DNA of 64,000 bases from CADEED01 sp964444835. GTDB taxonomy: Bacteria; Pseudomonadota; Gammaproteobacteria; Steroidobacterales; Steroidobacteraceae. Location: assembly GCA_964444835.1 (NCBI GenBank), contig CAYUIT010000010.1, positions 31,864 to 95,863 of the forward strand. The letters are read 5' to 3'. Position numbers and translations under genes: made by a program. Positions 53,041 through 62,064 of this stretch are shown piece by piece (within the stretch, counting starts at the first letter, position 1; each line of letters begins with the position of its first letter). The notes below the pieces were generated by a model that saw nothing but the letters and a program-made list of their open reading frames with translations, was not told the DNA's origin and did no database searches.

Positions 53041-54174
53041 ATGAGCGCAAAACCGTTCGCTAACGCCGCAACGACGCGCGAGCCGCATGCCAACCCGGGA
53101 GTCCAGTCGTTAGCGCCGTTCCAGCAAGGCAAGAGCGTGCTGGGCCATTGTGCTGCCCCGATCAAACTCTCGGCGAACGAATCGCGCTTGGGCCCGTCGC
53201 CCGCCGCGATCGACGCATGGCACGCGATCGGCAAATCGCTGGGGCAGTACCCCGACGGCACACAGACCGAGCTGCGCGAGGCGATTGCGAGCACCTTTGG
53301 TTTGGTCGCAGATCAGATCCTCTGCGGCAATGGTTCGGACGAATTACTGTCGCTGCTGATTCGCGCCTATGTCGCGCCGGGCGATGAGGTGGTGTTCAGC
53401 CGCTACAGTTTTGCGATGGCGATGGTGCACGCCACCGCGCAAGGCGCGAAAGTCGTGATCGCCGACGAGCCCGCATGGCGACCGGATGCCGAGCAGATGT
53501 TGGCGGCAGTCACGAAGCGTACGCGAATGGTGTTCGTGGCATCGCCTAACAACCCGGTAGGGCAAGTATTGAGCCGCGACGATCTGTGGCGGCTGTATCG
53601 TGGGCTGCCACCGGAGGTCGTGCTCGTCATCGACAGCGCTTATGCCGATTACGTCACGGCGGACGACTACGAGCCCGGGGCGGCGCTCGTCGATGCTGGT
53701 CGCAACGCCGTGATGACGCGGACGTTCTCGAAACTCTACGGTCTCGCCGGCGCCAGAATCGGTTGGTGCTACGCGCCGCCCAACATCGTCGATGCCGTGC
53801 AACGAATTCGCACGCCCTTCAATGCCTCGGCGGGTGCAATGGCTGCCGCCACAGCAGCGGTCCTCGATACGGGCTACGCTGCTTATGTCCGCGATTACAA
53901 CGCGCGCGAGCTCGCACGCATTGCCGAGCGGATTGCGGCCGGGCCGCCTGGAATGGAGTTTGTGCCGAGCCGTGCAAACTTCTATTTGGTGAAGTTCGTC
54001 GATGGACGACACACACCCGCAGGTGCGGCGCACGCCCTCGAGCAGCACGGCATCATTCCGCGACCGGTTGGTGCGAGTGGGCCAGAGAACTGCTTGCGGA
54101 TCACAGTCGGTCTCGTCAGCGATAACGATGCCGTCTTGCGGGTGTTGGCCGAGTACCTGCGGAGCGAAGCCTGA
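53041..54174 (+). CDS. HisC-like aminotransferase (class I/II)
   Basis: Pyridoxal-phosphate enzyme of 377 residues. Motifs are KLSANESRLGPSPAAIDAW, LCGNGSDELLSLLIRAY, ASPNNPVGQVLS, VIDSAYADYV and the PLP Lys in RTFSKLYGLAGARIGW. It looks like histidinol-phosphate aminotransferase, but no other his gene is near. Family members often transaminate aromatic amino acids. It lies 12 bases after the TPP gene, and an operon with the aldehyde dehydrogenase is likely. Confidence 0.87.
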   Translation: MSAKPFANAATTREPHANPGVQSLAPFQQGKSVLGHCAAPIKLSANESRLGPSPAAIDAWHAIGKSLGQYPDGTQTELREAIASTFGLVADQILCGNGSDELLSLLIRAYVAPGDEVVFSRYSFAMAMVHATAQGAKVVIADEPAWRPDAEQMLAAVTKRTRMVFVASPNNPVGQVLSRDDLWRLYRGLPPEVVLVIDSAYADYVTADDYEPGAALVDAGRNAVMTRTFSKLYGLAGARIGWCYAPPNIVDAVQRIRTPFNASAGAMAAATAAVLDTGYAAYVRDYNARELARIAERIAAGPPGMEFVPSRANFYLVKFVDGRHTPAGAAHALEQHGIIPRPVGASGPENCLRITVGLVSDNDAVLRVLAEYLRSEA

Positions 54175-54204
54175 GGCGGCCGAACGCGGTATCCTCACAA
54201 CGCC

Positions 54205-55686
54205 ATGATGCATACGGTTTCGGACGCCACTCGGGCGTGGCTGCGCGAGACGCAGCCATTTCTCATCGACGGTGCGTGGACGCGCGGCGCGGCTGGCGCC
54301 ACGCGAACAGCATCGAACCCGGCGACGGGCGCGGTGCTGGGCGCCTTTGCGATCGCGAACGAAGCGGATGCTGAACAGGCCGTCGCCGCAGCACGAGCTA
54401 GCTTCGATGCCCGAGTGTGGCGTGACAAGACACCTGCTGAGCGGCAACGCATTTTGTTGCGAGTGGCGGACTGGATCGATGCCGAGGCGCAAGTGCTGGC
54501 CGAACTCGAATGCCTCGAGGGTGGGAAGCTGTTCGCGCCTGCGCTGCGGCACGAAGTACCCCATGCGGCCGAGACGTTTCGCTACTACGCGGGCTGGTGT
54601 ACCAAGCTTCCAGGACGCACGTTTGATGCCTCCGTGCCAGGCGCGACGTTTCACGGCTATGTCCGCCATGAGCCGGTCGGCGTCGTTGCCCAGATCACGC
54701 CTTGGAATGGCGCGCTTGTCGCGGCCGCGTGGAAGTTGGCGCCTGCGTTAGCGGCCGGCTGCTCGATCGTACTGAAGCCCGCCGAGCTGGCTTGTTTGTC
54801 GGTGCTGCGGCTGGCGCACGGTTTGGTGGAGGCGGGCGTGCCGCCGGGCGTCGTCAACGTCATTCCCGGACCGGGTCGCGTGCTGGGGCAATTCTTGGCG
54901 GCGCATCCGCGCGTCGATAAAGTGGCGTTCACCGGCTCCACCACGGTCGGTAAGCAGTTGTTAGTGGCAGCGCAAGGCAACCTCAAGCGCTTGACGCTCG
55001 AGCTGGGTGGAAAATCGCCGACGTTGCTGTTTGCCGATGCCGATCTGGCGACGGCGATTCCGGGCGCAGCGGCTGCGATCTTCAGCGGGGCGGGCCAAGT
55101 CTGCGTCGCAGGCTCGCGCGTGTATGCGGAGCGTTCGATCTACGACACGGTGTGCGCGGGTCTCACAAACATTGCTAACGGGCTCGTCATGGGAGACGGG
55201 CTGGATGCGCGTGCCCAACTCGGGCCGTTGATCTCGGCGGCGCATCGCGATTCCGTACACAAGCTGGTGACGCATCCTGACAATCGCGGCGCGCGTGTGT
55301 TGTGTGGTGGCCGCGTTCCCTCGGGTCCGGGCTATTTCTACCCGGCAACCGTCGTGGCCTGCGAGCATGGTGCGATGCCGGTCGTGCAGGAGGAGGTGTT
55401 CGGCCCCGTCGTGTGCGTCATGCCGTTCGATGACGAGGCAGACGCGATTCGCAAGGCTAACGACTCCGTGTACGGGCTCGCAGCCAGCGTATGGACGCGC
55501 GATGTCGCTCGTGCTCATCGAGTCACGGCGCACTTGGAGTCCGGCATCGTCTGGGTCAACAGCCACGGCATCCCGGAGCTCAGCATGCCGATCGGCGGTG
55601 TCAAGCAATCCGGCTGGGGCCGCGAGCATGGCCTCGAAGGACTGCTGATCTATACGGAGGCCAAGTCTGTGATGATCGCGCCGTGA
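54205..55686 (+). CDS. NAD(P)-dependent aldehyde dehydrogenase
   Basis: A 493-residue ALDH. It has QITPWNGALVAAAWKLAPAL, the cofactor motif FTGSTTVGKQL, the general-base Glu in LTLELGGKSPTLL and the nucleophile Cys in GAGQVCVAGSRVY. It closes the run of TPP enzyme, aminotransferase and ALDH, consistent with oxidising an aldehyde made by the TPP enzyme. The start is ATG 54205 or 54208; no clear ribosome site is seen. Confidence 0.92.
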   Translation: MMHTVSDATRAWLRETQPFLIDGAWTRGAAGATRTASNPATGAVLGAFAIANEADAEQAVAAARASFDARVWRDKTPAERQRILLRVADWIDAEAQVLAELECLEGGKLFAPALRHEVPHAAETFRYYAGWCTKLPGRTFDASVPGATFHGYVRHEPVGVVAQITPWNGALVAAAWKLAPALAAGCSIVLKPAELACLSVLRLAHGLVEAGVPPGVVNVIPGPGRVLGQFLAAHPRVDKVAFTGSTTVGKQLLVAAQGNLKRLTLELGGKSPTLLFADADLATAIPGAAAAIFSGAGQVCVAGSRVYAERSIYDTVCAGLTNIANGLVMGDGLDARAQLGPLISAAHRDSVHKLVTHPDNRGARVLCGGRVPSGPGYFYPATVVACEHGAMPVVQEEVFGPVVCVMPFDDEADAIRKANDSVYGLAASVWTRDVARAHRVTAHLESGIVWVNSHGIPELSMPIGGVKQSGWGREHGLEGLLIYTEAKSVMIAP

Positions 55687-55699
55687 GCCCGGCGCCGCG

Positions 55700-55981
55700 T
55701 TACCAAGGCTTATTGATGTTAGTAGAGCTCGGCAACGAGGCTTGAGAGGCTGCCGCGGAGTTAGACGGCCGCAACGCAAAGAACGGCAGCGTCAGCACGA
55801 ACCACAAGCCTCCACCTGTGGTTAGGATGCGGCGCAGGATCGACAGCGCCTCACGGGCTGAGACGGCGATTTCGGTATCGACAGCGCTGCCCGGCGCCGA
55901 GCGGAGGATGAGATCGCTCCCACGGCGACTCACCTCACCGATTCCTACTTCCAGGTTCGCAAGCGCAGATTTCACTCGCAT
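55700..55981 (-). CDS. Hypothetical protein with one C-terminal membrane helix
   Basis: A 93-residue protein. The first 45 residues are a small hydrophilic domain (MRVKSALANLEVGIGEVSRR, then GSDLILRSAPGSAVDTEI) and residues about 55-75 form one hydrophobic helix (GGLWFVLTLPFFALR). ATG 55981 follows GGAG at about 9 bases. The family is not recognised. It is 21 bases downstream of the nitrilase gene on the same strand, so it may belong to that transcript. Confidence 0.55.
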   Translation of the reverse strand: MRVKSALANLEVGIGEVSRRGSDLILRSAPGSAVDTEIAVSAREALSILRRILTTGGGLWFVLTLPFFALRPSNSAAASQASLPSSTNINKPW

Positions 55982-56002
55982 GGCATCGGGCTCCGTGTCG
56001 GT

Positions 56003-57154
56003 TCAGCTCTTGCGCAGCGTGCCGCGGCGCTGCGCATCACGCACGCGCTCGGCGTGGATCTCCGCCATGTCATCGACGGTCTTGCCATGCGGCGGCGTGA
56101 ATTGCCCGCGCTGATACACGTCGCGGAACACTTCCTTCACGGGGCCCATTTTGTCTGCCAGTGTGCGCGGTGGTTTGCCTGTCGGAAACTGGTTCGGCGG
56201 ATACATCGGCTTCTCGTAGATTTGCTTGAAGCCCTCGGTGCGCAAGTCCACCCACGTATTGTGATTGCAGCGCGAGCGATGCTCGCGGAGCGACTCGATA
56301 TCGATCGTCGCAGCAAGCACTTGCTCCTGCGGATACGGCGCATGCCGCATCACCATACCGGTGTAGTCGATCGCGAACGAACCGCCCGGGCAAAAGGCTT
56401 TGGGGTAGTACGCGTAGTCGACGGTGCCCCAGTTGGAGCCGAGTAGGTAGGCCATGTTGTCGTGGGCGCGCGTGCGCCGCGTGAACATCCAGAAATCCCA
56501 CGGTTCCGACACTCCCTCCACCTCTTGGAGTGCCACGGGGTGGCAGATCACCTCACAACCGTTGTAGCCGAGGGCGCGAGACACCTCCGGTGTGCAGCCA
56601 TCATGACAGGTCATCGTGCCGAGCTTGCCGATCGGCGTGTCGATCACCGGGAACAAGGTCCGAATATCGGCACCGAAGACTTGCGCGTACTCGTCGAGCA
56701 GATCGTGCGGACTCGTGCCGAGGCCGATCGACGCGGGAATGTGCCATTTGTGATAGCGCAGCGCGAGTTCGCCGTCCGGGCCGATGATGAACGCCGCGTT
56801 GAACCAGCGATCGGGAAACTGTGGCACTTTTTCGACGATGCCGCCGCCCGCGATATACAGGCCGTACTCGCGCGCTTTGTCGCTCAAGGCGCGAAACTCG
56901 GGCCCGTCGAACGTGATCGCTTTCTTCATGAAGCTGTCGATGCCGTGTTCCCCTTTGCCCGGCGTAGTGACGCCCTGCAAGAAGTACTCCGGAAAAACGA
57001 CGAGCCGCGCGGGCAGCTCCCAGTGATAGCCGACTCCGAAGTCGATCATGTTCAAGCAGCGATCGAGATTGCGCTTGATCTCGCTGCGGTCCTCGGCGAC
57101 ATGCACGTGTGGTTGCATGATCAAGGCGGTGTATTTTTCGATGCGAGTGCTCAT
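56003..57154 (-). CDS. Carbon-nitrogen hydrolase (nitrilase superfamily)
   Basis: A 383-residue hydrolase of nitriles, amides or carbamoyl compounds. The catalytic triad is visible as Glu (LVVFPEYFLQG), Lys (ALRYHKWHIPASIGLG) and Cys (LGTMTCHDGCTPEVSRALG). An active-site Glu also lies in the GTSPHDLLDEY loop. About 60 residues follow the core domain, ending with a basic tail. It shares closest appearance with aliphatic-amidase or N-carbamoyl-type members rather than plant-like nitrilases, but the substrate is open. It lies between the FAD enzyme and the 93-residue protein on the same strand. Confidence 0.85.
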   Translation of the reverse strand: MSTRIEKYTALIMQPHVHVAEDRSEIKRNLDRCLNMIDFGVGYHWELPARLVVFPEYFLQGVTTPGKGEHGIDSFMKKAITFDGPEFRALSDKAREYGLYIAGGGIVEKVPQFPDRWFNAAFIIGPDGELALRYHKWHIPASIGLGTSPHDLLDEYAQVFGADIRTLFPVIDTPIGKLGTMTCHDGCTPEVSRALGYNGCEVICHPVALQEVEGVSEPWDFWMFTRRTRAHDNMAYLLGSNWGTVDYAYYPKAFCPGGSFAIDYTGMVMRHAPYPQEQVLAATIDIESLREHRSRCNHNTWVDLRTEGFKQIYEKPMYPPNQFPTGKPPRTLADKMGPVKEVFRDVYQRGQFTPPHGKTVDDMAEIHAERVRDAQRRGTLRKS

Positions 57155-57195
57155 GCTCGTCTCCCAGCGTGCGCGGCGCGCAGCGTCGTCAGTCG

Positions 57196-58776
57196 TTAGA
57201 AGTTAGCGCGCTTGATGCCCATGTCGTCGAGCATCACGCGTGCAGTGATCGTACCCATCGCCGAAATGCCGCCGCCGGGGTGGCAATGCGGGCCGGTCAT
57301 GTACAGTTGCCGAATCGGCGAGCGGTAGTGGGCGTAGCCCGGAAAGGGGCGAAAGTAGCCGAGCTGCGCCGCGATGCGCTCGCCGCCGTTGGTCGTGCCA
57401 TCGACGAAACTCGGATTGGCCGCTTCAAGGGTTTCGCGAGTCTCAACATAGGCGCCCAAGATCGTGCGCTCGTTGATGTTCGGTGCGTACTGTTGCAGCT
57501 TCGGAATCAGCACGCGGTGCGCGTAGTCGTGACCGATATCGGCCCAGGTGCGGCCATCGGCCAGCCAATTCGATACGAAGGTATCGAGGATCAGTGTGTG
57601 CTGTCCGGGCGGTGCGCGACTCGGGTCGAGCAAGGTCCAGCACGCGCTCCACAGAAACGGATCGCTCGGCGGAATTCCCATCGCGATTTCGGAGTAGAAC
57701 TTGATCATCTGCGGCATCGAATCGACGATGCGGTGAAACAAGCAGCGACTCATGTCGTCGCCGTTCGTAAACCGCGGCGGTTCGCTGAGCGCCAAGTGAA
57801 TGCGGCAGATGCTGATCTTGCCGAACGAAAAGCCCTTTACCAAGCGCACGAAGTCCGGCGCGAGCTGCGTTTCACCGACGAACTTCAGGAAGGTTTGCTT
57901 CGGCTCGAGTGCCGAGACGACGGCGCGCGAGGCCAGGAGCTTACGCCCATCTTGCAGTTCAACGCCGACCGCACGTCCGTCCTCGACCAAGAAGCGGGCT
58001 AACTCACATTGCGTCATCACGCGACCGCGATGCGCTTCGACATACCGCGCCATCGAATTGGGCAGCTCTTGGCTGCCGCCTTTCGGTATCGCTTGTCCGT
58101 ACACGTGGATGGCCGGAATCATGATGTAGAACGATTGGCCGGCACCTTCTTGCTCGGGCAAGATTTGCGGCGCGAGTGCCCAATTGAGCATCACCGCTTT
58201 CACGAAATCGTTCTCGAAATTCATCTCCACCCACGCGCGCGCCGAGAGCGAGAATTCCTGCAAGCGTCGTAGCCCTTCGTGGCTCGTCTCGAGCGCACGG
58301 GCCAACGTGGAGGGCGGCGAGGGCGGCGAGAAAAACGCCTTCAGAAAACCTTCCTTGATGAGCGCGAAGTCGTCGTGCACTTTGCGATAGCGCTCAGCAT
58401 CCTTTTGCGAGTAGCGCGCGATGGTCGCGCAGGTCTTGTCGATCGATCGATAGATGATGATGCCTGGACCGCCCGCTTTATCGGGGTGGCCCGTGATGTG
58501 GTCGTTAGGTGCGAGATACTCGAGGCCGTAACGCTCGAGTTCGGGCTGGATCGCCTTGAAGTCCTCGTTACACTGAATCCAAACATGGGACGAACCGTAC
58601 AGGTCGTGCTTGAAGCCGGGCAGTGTCACTTCGCGCGTGACAGCACCACCTCCGACCCACGGATTGCGCTCGATGACGCAGACCGACAGGCCCTCGCGCG
58701 CGAGGACGGCCGCACAGGCAAGGCCATTCACGCCGCCGCCCGCGACGATCACGTCGAAAGAGTGTTGGTCAGTCAT
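57196..58776 (-). CDS. Phytoene-dehydrogenase-like FAD oxidoreductase
   Basis: A 526-residue flavoprotein of the CrtI/CrtO/retinol-saturase group. It has the N-terminal FAD fold VIVAGGGVNGLACAAVLARE and VIERNPWVGGGAV, and the C-terminal FAD motif TGPHCHPGGGISAMGTITAR. No carotenoid genes are nearby, so a carotenoid role is unlikely. Such proteins also desaturate or isomerise other hydrophobic substrates. It heads a minus-strand unit with the nitrilase (41-base gap) and the small membrane protein. Confidence 0.87.
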   Translation of the reverse strand: MTDQHSFDVIVAGGGVNGLACAAVLAREGLSVCVIERNPWVGGGAVTREVTLPGFKHDLYGSSHVWIQCNEDFKAIQPELERYGLEYLAPNDHITGHPDKAGGPGIIIYRSIDKTCATIARYSQKDAERYRKVHDDFALIKEGFLKAFFSPPSPPSTLARALETSHEGLRRLQEFSLSARAWVEMNFENDFVKAVMLNWALAPQILPEQEGAGQSFYIMIPAIHVYGQAIPKGGSQELPNSMARYVEAHRGRVMTQCELARFLVEDGRAVGVELQDGRKLLASRAVVSALEPKQTFLKFVGETQLAPDFVRLVKGFSFGKISICRIHLALSEPPRFTNGDDMSRCLFHRIVDSMPQMIKFYSEIAMGIPPSDPFLWSACWTLLDPSRAPPGQHTLILDTFVSNWLADGRTWADIGHDYAHRVLIPKLQQYAPNINERTILGAYVETRETLEAANPSFVDGTTNGGERIAAQLGYFRPFPGYAHYRSPIRQLYMTGPHCHPGGGISAMGTITARVMLDDMGIKRANF

Positions 58777-58984
58777 GGCGCGCCTGGTGGCAGCAAGATT
58801 TCACGCGATCGCGCGTAGCGCAGTGTGCCCTGGATCATCGTGCTCCGATTATCGTGCTCGGGGTCGCGCTTAGGCAGCAAGACTTGTTCATGCTCGCATC
58901 AGTTCTGCTCATGAGACCTTAGCATGTTCGGCGCGCAGCTTTCGTCTAGGATGGAACGATTGCGGTGTGGCCGTCGGGGGATGC

Positions 58985-60121
58985 ATGACGCTGGTTTCGG
59001 CCGAGAATTCGTTGCTCGTCGGCGCGATCGTGTTTGCGCTCGCATGGTTTGGGCTGTGGATCGATCGCCAACCGATCGCGAGCAAGATTCCCGGTGTGCC
59101 GTGGGTCATCGGCATCGCGCTGCTGTTGTCGAATACTGGCGTGATTCCGCGCGACGCGCCGGCCTATGGCTTCGTAGGCGGTTACCTGCTGCCGATGGGC
59201 ATCGCATTACTGCTGTTCAAAGCGAACTTGCGTTCCATCTTTAGGACCGGTGGTTGGGTGCTGCCCGCGTTTCTCGTCGCCAGCGTCGGCTTGTCGCTCG
59301 GCGCCATCCTCGGTTTCTATCTGTTCGATCTTGGCGATTCCGGTGCCAAGATTGCCGGCACTTATGCCGGCGCCTTCATTGGCGGCATGGTCAACTTCAC
59401 GGCCATCTCACAGGCCGTCGAAATGGACCCGACAGTCTTCAGTGTCGCGCTCAGTGCGAGCGCCCCGGTCAGCGTACTCGGGTTGTTAGCACTGGTGTCG
59501 CTGCCGTCGAGCCGCTTCGTTCTGCGGCACATCCCGTCGCGGATCGTTGCGGAAACGGCGAATGCTCCGGCCGGCGCTGCGGCAATTGAAGCGCCGCGTT
59601 TGCGCGTGGATCACGTCGCAGCGTCGTTAGCGCTTGCGCTCGCGATCTGTGCCGTGTCGCGCTTCCTCATCGATCGGTTCGATCCGGGCTACGGCCACTA
59701 CTACCTGTTCGTCGTCACCGCCATCACCGTGGCACTCGCGACGGCGGTGCCGAAATTCTTCAATGCGATCGAGAGCGATTTCGCGCTCGGCATGCTGTGC
59801 ATGTACGCGTTCTTCGCGATGATTGGCGCCGGCACCGATGCGCTCGGCTTCGTCCGGTCCGCGCCAGTATTGTTCTTTTACTGCGCTTTCATGATCGCCG
59901 TGCATTTTGTCGTGCTGCTCGTCGTGGCAAAGTTCCTGAAGTGGGACTTGGCCGAGGTCGTCATCGGTTCGGCAGCCGCGATCGTCGGTCCCGCAGCCGG
60001 CGCTGGCATCGCGAGTGCAAAAGGCTGGAGCACGCTCATTACGCCCGCCATCGCGATCGGCATGCTCGGCTATGCGATCGCAAACTTTATCGGTATCGCG
60101 ATCGTCAAATTCTTGAGCTGA
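58985..60121 (+). CDS. DUF819 family membrane transporter-like protein
   Basis: A 378-residue inner-membrane protein with about ten to eleven helices. It has typical DUF819 features: WFGLWIDRQPIASKIPGVPW near the start, GGYLLPMGIALLLFKANLRS, GTYAGAFIGGMVNFTAISQA and the late GSAAAIVGPAAGAGIASAKG. The fold is related to sodium-coupled carboxylate transporters, and the substrate is unknown. ATG 58985 follows GGGGG. The 208-base gap to the divergent FAD gene contains two ATCGTGCTC copies about 17 bases apart, but no clear operator. Confidence 0.82.
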   Translation: MTLVSAENSLLVGAIVFALAWFGLWIDRQPIASKIPGVPWVIGIALLLSNTGVIPRDAPAYGFVGGYLLPMGIALLLFKANLRSIFRTGGWVLPAFLVASVGLSLGAILGFYLFDLGDSGAKIAGTYAGAFIGGMVNFTAISQAVEMDPTVFSVALSASAPVSVLGLLALVSLPSSRFVLRHIPSRIVAETANAPAGAAAIEAPRLRVDHVAASLALALAICAVSRFLIDRFDPGYGHYYLFVVTAITVALATAVPKFFNAIESDFALGMLCMYAFFAMIGAGTDALGFVRSAPVLFFYCAFMIAVHFVVLLVVAKFLKWDLAEVVIGSAAAIVGPAAGAGIASAKGWSTLITPAIAIGMLGYAIANFIGIAIVKFLS

Positions 60122-60242
60122 CGCTCGTGTCGGCGAGGCTGCGCAACTAGACACTTGCGATCCGCCACAATCTTCTTAGAATGCGCTCTCAGGGCTGGGT
60201 CCTGCGCCACACGCGGACCTGGCCTTTTGCTTTTGGAGGGCG

Positions 60243-61463
60243 ATGATGTCGACTCGAGTGGGTGCCGCAAAACGCACGCAGCGTGCGGCCCGAAAAACCC
60301 GTTGGATCGATCCGTTCAAGCCGGAGGAAATCCGCCGCCTCGTGCGCGAGTTTGGCTCGCCACTCCTCATCATCGACTGCCAGCGAGTGCGCGAGCAGTA
60401 CCGCAAGCTGCAGCGGGCGCTGCCGGGTGTCGATTTGCATTATGCGCTCAAGCCGTTGCCGCACCCGGCCGTGGTGCAGACGATCGTCGAGCTTGGCGGC
60501 TGGCTCGACTTGGCCACGACCGGCGAGGCGCAATTGGTCAAGCGCATGGGTGTCGATCCGGCGCGCTGCATCCACACGCACCCCATCAAGCGCGATATCG
60601 ATATCCGTAACGCGCTTGCGTGTGGCGTGCGTGTGTTCGTCGCCGACAATCCCGATGAAGTGCGCAAGTTCGAGGCCTACAAAGATCGCGCGGAGTTGTT
60701 ACTCCGTGTGTCGTTCCGCAGCCCCGGCGCGGTGTGCGATTTGTCGCGCAAGTTCGGTTGCGATCCCGAGGACTTGCTGGAGCTCGCGCGCTTGGCGCGT
60801 CGGTTGGGTATCACCGTGCGCGGCTTGTCCTTTCACGTGGGCTCGCAAGCCGCTGATGCGGGCAAGCATGTCGAGGCGATCGAAGCGTGTGCCAAGCTCA
60901 TGGCGAGCGCGCGTCGCGAAAAGCTCGGCGTGCTCGACACGCTCGACATCGGCGGCGGCTTCCCGATCGACTATGGCAAACGAGTGGCCGACATCGGGCG
61001 CTTCTGCGCACCAATCCGCGCGGCTCTTGCACGCTTGCCGCGGCGCATTCGTGTGATTGCAGAGCCTGGCCGATTCATCGCCGGCCCTGCGGCGATCGGC
61101 GTCGCGTCGGTGATGGGCCGCGCACGTCGCGAGGGTCACTGGTGGTATTACCTCGACGACGGCCTATACGGCTCTTACAGCGGTCAGTTGTTCGACCATG
61201 CGCGTTATCCGGTTGAATCATTGCGGCAGGGTGGTGAGAAGCTTCCATCCGTGTTAGCCGGCCCCACGTGCGACAGCATCGATGTGATTGCGGAGAACTT
61301 GATGTTGCCGGAGCTGAAAGCCGGCGACCTGATCGTCGGTCGAGCGATGGGAGCGTACACCTGGGCCAGCGCGTCAGAATTCAATTTCTTCCCGAAGGCG
61401 ACCGTCGTTTCCGTCAATCGCGAGTCCGGGGATACCGGCTCTGTGATGACTGTCGCGAATTGA
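60243..61463 (+). CDS. Fold-III PLP-dependent amino acid decarboxylase (ornithine/lysine type)
   Basis: A 406-residue enzyme of the alanine-racemase fold III (ODC/DAPDC). It has the PLP Lys in HYALKPLPHPAVVQ, the GLSFHVGSQ loop, LDIGGGFPIDYG, VIAEPGRFIAGPA and the dimer-interface catalytic Cys in GPTCDSIDVI. The Cys-Asp-Ser-x-Asp motif fits ornithine/lysine decarboxylase rather than diaminopimelate decarboxylase, so polyamine synthesis is likely. GGAGG precedes ATG 60243/60246. It follows the DUF819 gene by 121 bases. Confidence 0.87.
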   Translation: MMSTRVGAAKRTQRAARKTRWIDPFKPEEIRRLVREFGSPLLIIDCQRVREQYRKLQRALPGVDLHYALKPLPHPAVVQTIVELGGWLDLATTGEAQLVKRMGVDPARCIHTHPIKRDIDIRNALACGVRVFVADNPDEVRKFEAYKDRAELLLRVSFRSPGAVCDLSRKFGCDPEDLLELARLARRLGITVRGLSFHVGSQAADAGKHVEAIEACAKLMASARREKLGVLDTLDIGGGFPIDYGKRVADIGRFCAPIRAALARLPRRIRVIAEPGRFIAGPAAIGVASVMGRARREGHWWYYLDDGLYGSYSGQLFDHARYPVESLRQGGEKLPSVLAGPTCDSIDVIAENLMLPELKAGDLIVGRAMGAYTWASASEFNFFPKATVVSVNRESGDTGSVMTVAN

Positions 61464-61503
61464 GCCCTTGCAGCACGTGGAGCCCGTGAGCGACGATTGC
61501 GGC

Positions 61504-62064
61504 ATGAGCGTATTGCCACGGATGCCCCGACGCCGTTTTCTGGCTATCGCGGTCGCGAGTGCGATCGGCTTCCCGTGCGCGCGGATGGCGGGGGCGAGCA
61601 TCGCGCCGCGAAGCTCGGAGCGCTGGCTCGAGTTGCATAACACGCACACGAGCGAGTCGTTAGCCGTCGCATTCGAGCGCGACGGTGAGTTCGTGACGGC
61701 ATCGCTCGCGGGCCTCACGCAGATTTTGCGCGATCATCGCTCGGGCGAAGCCCATCCCATCGACGTGCGGCTCTATGCGCAGCTCGCGGATCTCGCGCAA
61801 GTCGCCGGCGTCGAGCCCCGCTTCGAGATCATCTCGGGTTACCGCTCGCCCAGCACCAACGCGAAGCTGGCCGACAACAGCTCGGGAGTGGCGAAGCGCT
61901 CGCTGCATATGGAAGGACGCGCGATCGATGTGCGTCTGCGGGGTGTGTCGTGTGCGAAGCTCCGCGACCTCGCGCTCGAGGCTGCGCGCGGTGGCGTCGG
62001 ATTCTACCGTCGCTCAGATTTCGTCCATCTCGACACCGGTCGTGTCAGGGCGTGGGCCGGTTAG
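61504..62064 (+). CDS. Tat-exported DUF882 / M15-like peptidase (YcbK family)
   Basis: About 186 residues from ATG 61504, with a twin-arginine-like signal (MPRRRFLAIAVASAIG). The DUF882 domain shows EIISGYRSPSTNAKLADNS, the zinc-site SLHMEGRAIDVRL (His and Asp) and FYRRSDFVHLDTGRVR (His). This is the D-Ala-D-Ala peptidase M15 fold, so peptidoglycan endopeptidase activity is likely. In E. coli ycbK neighbours ycbB, and the same pair is kept here, separated by a convergent gene. Its 3' end overlaps the DUF6498 gene by 20 bases. Confidence 0.87.
   Translation: MSVLPRMPRRRFLAIAVASAIGFPCARMAGASIAPRSSERWLELHNTHTSESLAVAFERDGEFVTASLAGLTQILRDHRSGEAHPIDVRLYAQLADLAQVAGVEPRFEIISGYRSPSTNAKLADNSSGVAKRSLHMEGRAIDVRLRGVSCAKLRDLALEAARGGVGFYRRSDFVHLDTGRVRAWAG

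Noticed and set aside
53344..54669. Minus-strand frame of 441 codons opposite the aminotransferase and ALDH
   Set aside because: It spans two convincing genes and the gap between them; composition is His/Arg-rich and motif-free.
56462..57199. Plus-strand frame of 245 codons opposite the nitrilase
   Set aside because: Shadow frame; the minus strand carries the Glu-Lys-Cys triad.
58777..58984. Pair of ATCGTGCTC copies in the gap before the DUF819 gene as an operator
   Set aside because: Only two short direct copies with imperfect context; not strong enough to list as a site.
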